Assembly (NCBI GenBank): GCA_030453005.1
Contig: JAKDLE010000187.1
Span: 1 to 6,249, forward strand
Length of the DNA: 6,249 nt
Origin: Pseudonocardia sp.
Lineage (GTDB): Bacteria; Actinomycetota; Actinomycetes; Mycobacteriales; Pseudonocardiaceae
Reading direction: 5' to 3'
The notes beneath the pieces were generated by a model. That model was not told where the DNA came from. It ran no database searches and worked only from the letters and a program-made list of their open reading frames with translations. The translations under genes were made by a program, and so were the position numbers. Below, one piece after another: positions 5,602-6,249 of the stretch (position 1 is its first letter; the number at the start of each line of letters is the position of its first letter).

Positions 5602-5607
5602 CTCGTC

Positions 5608-6210
5608 ATGAGCGACGTGGTGCTGGATGTGTCGGTGTCCCTGGACGGGTTCTCCGCCGGACCGAACATCCGGATGGAGGAGCCGATGGGGGACGGCGGC
5701 GAACGGCTGCACGAGTGGCATGCAGGGCAGGGGCCGAACGGCGAGGTCGACCTCGGTGTCGCGCGGGAGTTCGACGGGACGGTGGGCGCGACCGTCATCG
5801 GACGACGGACCTTCGACCTCGGCCTGCGCCCGTGGGGCGGCACACCGTTCCCGGGCGTCCCGGCCTTCGTGGTCACCCACCGGACCAGGGAGGACCTCCT
5901 CGGCGACAACGGCGGGACGTTCGCCTTCGACGGGCTGGAGGCCGCAACCGGGCGCGCCAAGGATGCCGCGGGGGACAAGGACGTCTGGGTGCTGGGTGCG
6001 GAGCTCGCCCGGCAACTGCTCCAGGTGGGCCTGCTCGACGAGGTGCGCATCCACCTCGTTCCCCTGCTGATGGGGGAGGGCACGCCGCTGTTCGCCGGGG
6101 AGCGGGCCGAGCTGATCCCGGTGGGCGAGCCCGTCGCGGGCACCGTGACCCACCTGCGCTACCGCGTCCAGAAGCGCCATCAACGCGCGCCGAGACGAGG
6201 CAGTCGCTGA
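5608..6210 (+). CDS. Dihydrofolate reductase family protein (RibD C-terminal domain)
   Basis: A 200-aa single-domain protein of the DHFR-like fold shared by dihydrofolate reductase and the reductase half of RibD. The beta1 strand and SLDGF motif (11-15), GRRTFD (65-70), the strand VWVLGA (126-131) and the block GLLDEVRIHLVPLLMGEGTPLF (141-162, Pfam RibD_C-type) are all present, and the length is typical. Stand-alone members are common in actinobacterial genomes. They probably bind NAD(P)H, but their substrates are mostly unknown, so I do not assign a reaction. It has no obvious link to the acyl-CoA genes. It is 216 bases from meaB with its own ribosome binding site, so it is probably transcribed separately. 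The last residues (HQRAPRRGSR) are basic and probably disordered. There is no signal peptide or membrane segment. Confidence 0.88.
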   Translation: MSDVVLDVSVSLDGFSAGPNIRMEEPMGDGGERLHEWHAGQGPNGEVDLGVAREFDGTVGATVIGRRTFDLGLRPWGGTPFPGVPAFVVTHRTREDLLGDNGGTFAFDGLEAATGRAKDAAGDKDVWVLGAELARQLLQVGLLDEVRIHLVPLLMGEGTPLFAGERAELIPVGEPVAGTVTHLRYRVQKRHQRAPRRGSR

Positions 6211-6249
6211 ACCCGCAGGCGGGGACTCGTTCGTACGACCCGTCCGGCG

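Larger units (their letters stand above)
5392..5607. other. Intergenic region between meaB and the DHFR-like gene
   Basis: 216 bases with no gene I can support. It contains three short stems (5396-5415, 5435-5457, 5503-5539), a near-palindrome GTGGA-GG-TCCAC at 5541-5552, and four GATC tetramers within about 80 bases (near 5405, 5435, 5454 and 5478). In DNA this GC-rich short stems are common by chance. It most likely holds the end of the thiolase-meaB transcript and the promoter of the next gene, but I see no clear -10/-35 pair. Confidence 0.5.

Noticed and set aside
5567..5611. Small leader peptide frame whose TGA overlaps the ATG of the DHFR-like gene (ATGA)
   Set aside because: The frame is merely the end of a longer out-of-frame shadow of meaB, and there is no well-spaced ribosome binding site for the GTG codons at 5561 or 5567.
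2524..6183. A 1219-codon open frame on the minus strand running across mce, the thiolase, meaB and the DHFR-like gene
   Set aside because: It is a GC-rich shadow frame: composition is Arg/His/Gly/Pro/Ala-rich with no domain, and it runs opposite three well-recognised plus-strand genes.

Overview
The window is about 6.2 kb of very GC-rich DNA. Its codon usage and gene content point to an actinobacterium. Pseudonocardiales or a relative is my best guess: the epimerase carries a mycobacterial/pseudonocardial-type GPGIQQMAYRV motif, while the other proteins resemble Streptomyces homologues. This placement is from remembered family sequences, not a search.

Layout, left to right. (1) 1-1067, minus: a DivIVA-domain coiled-coil protein of the FilP/Scy type (polar growth, cytoskeleton), cut by the left edge. 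(2) 1148-2479, minus: ccr, crotonyl-CoA carboxylase/reductase, followed by a strong hairpin (1100-1139) and preceded by an AT-richer stretch with a perfect inverted repeat (2535-2556). (3) 2607-3056, minus: mce, methylmalonyl/ethylmalonyl-CoA epimerase. (4) 3057-3198: a divergent promoter region with a 10-bp perfect palindrome. (5) 3199-4392, plus: an acetyl-CoA C-acetyltransferase-type thiolase. (6) 4402-5391, plus: meaB, the G-protein chaperone of B12-dependent acyl-CoA mutases, 9 bases after the thiolase. (7) 5392-5607: non-coding, with short hairpins. (8) 5608-6210, plus: a dihydrofolate-reductase-like (RibD C-terminal domain) protein. Bases 6211-6249 show nothing I can name.

The four central genes form a short-chain acyl-CoA module. 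The thiolase makes or cleaves acetoacetyl-CoA, Ccr converts crotonyl-CoA to ethylmalonyl-CoA, the epimerase interconverts the (2R)/(2S) forms of ethylmalonyl- and methylmalonyl-CoA, and MeaB protects the mutases that use them. They fit the ethylmalonyl-CoA pathway for C2 assimilation and supply of polyketide extender units. The mutases, acetoacetyl-CoA reductase and crotonase are not in this window. The order coiled-coil protein / epimerase / thiolase / meaB matches, as I recall it, the filP-scy neighbourhood of Streptomyces coelicolor, with ccr inserted here. I see no mobile element, CRISPR array, RNA gene or clearly new system. The points worth a second look are the epimerase metal-ligand change, the 11-residue repeat array, and several promoter/operator candidates.
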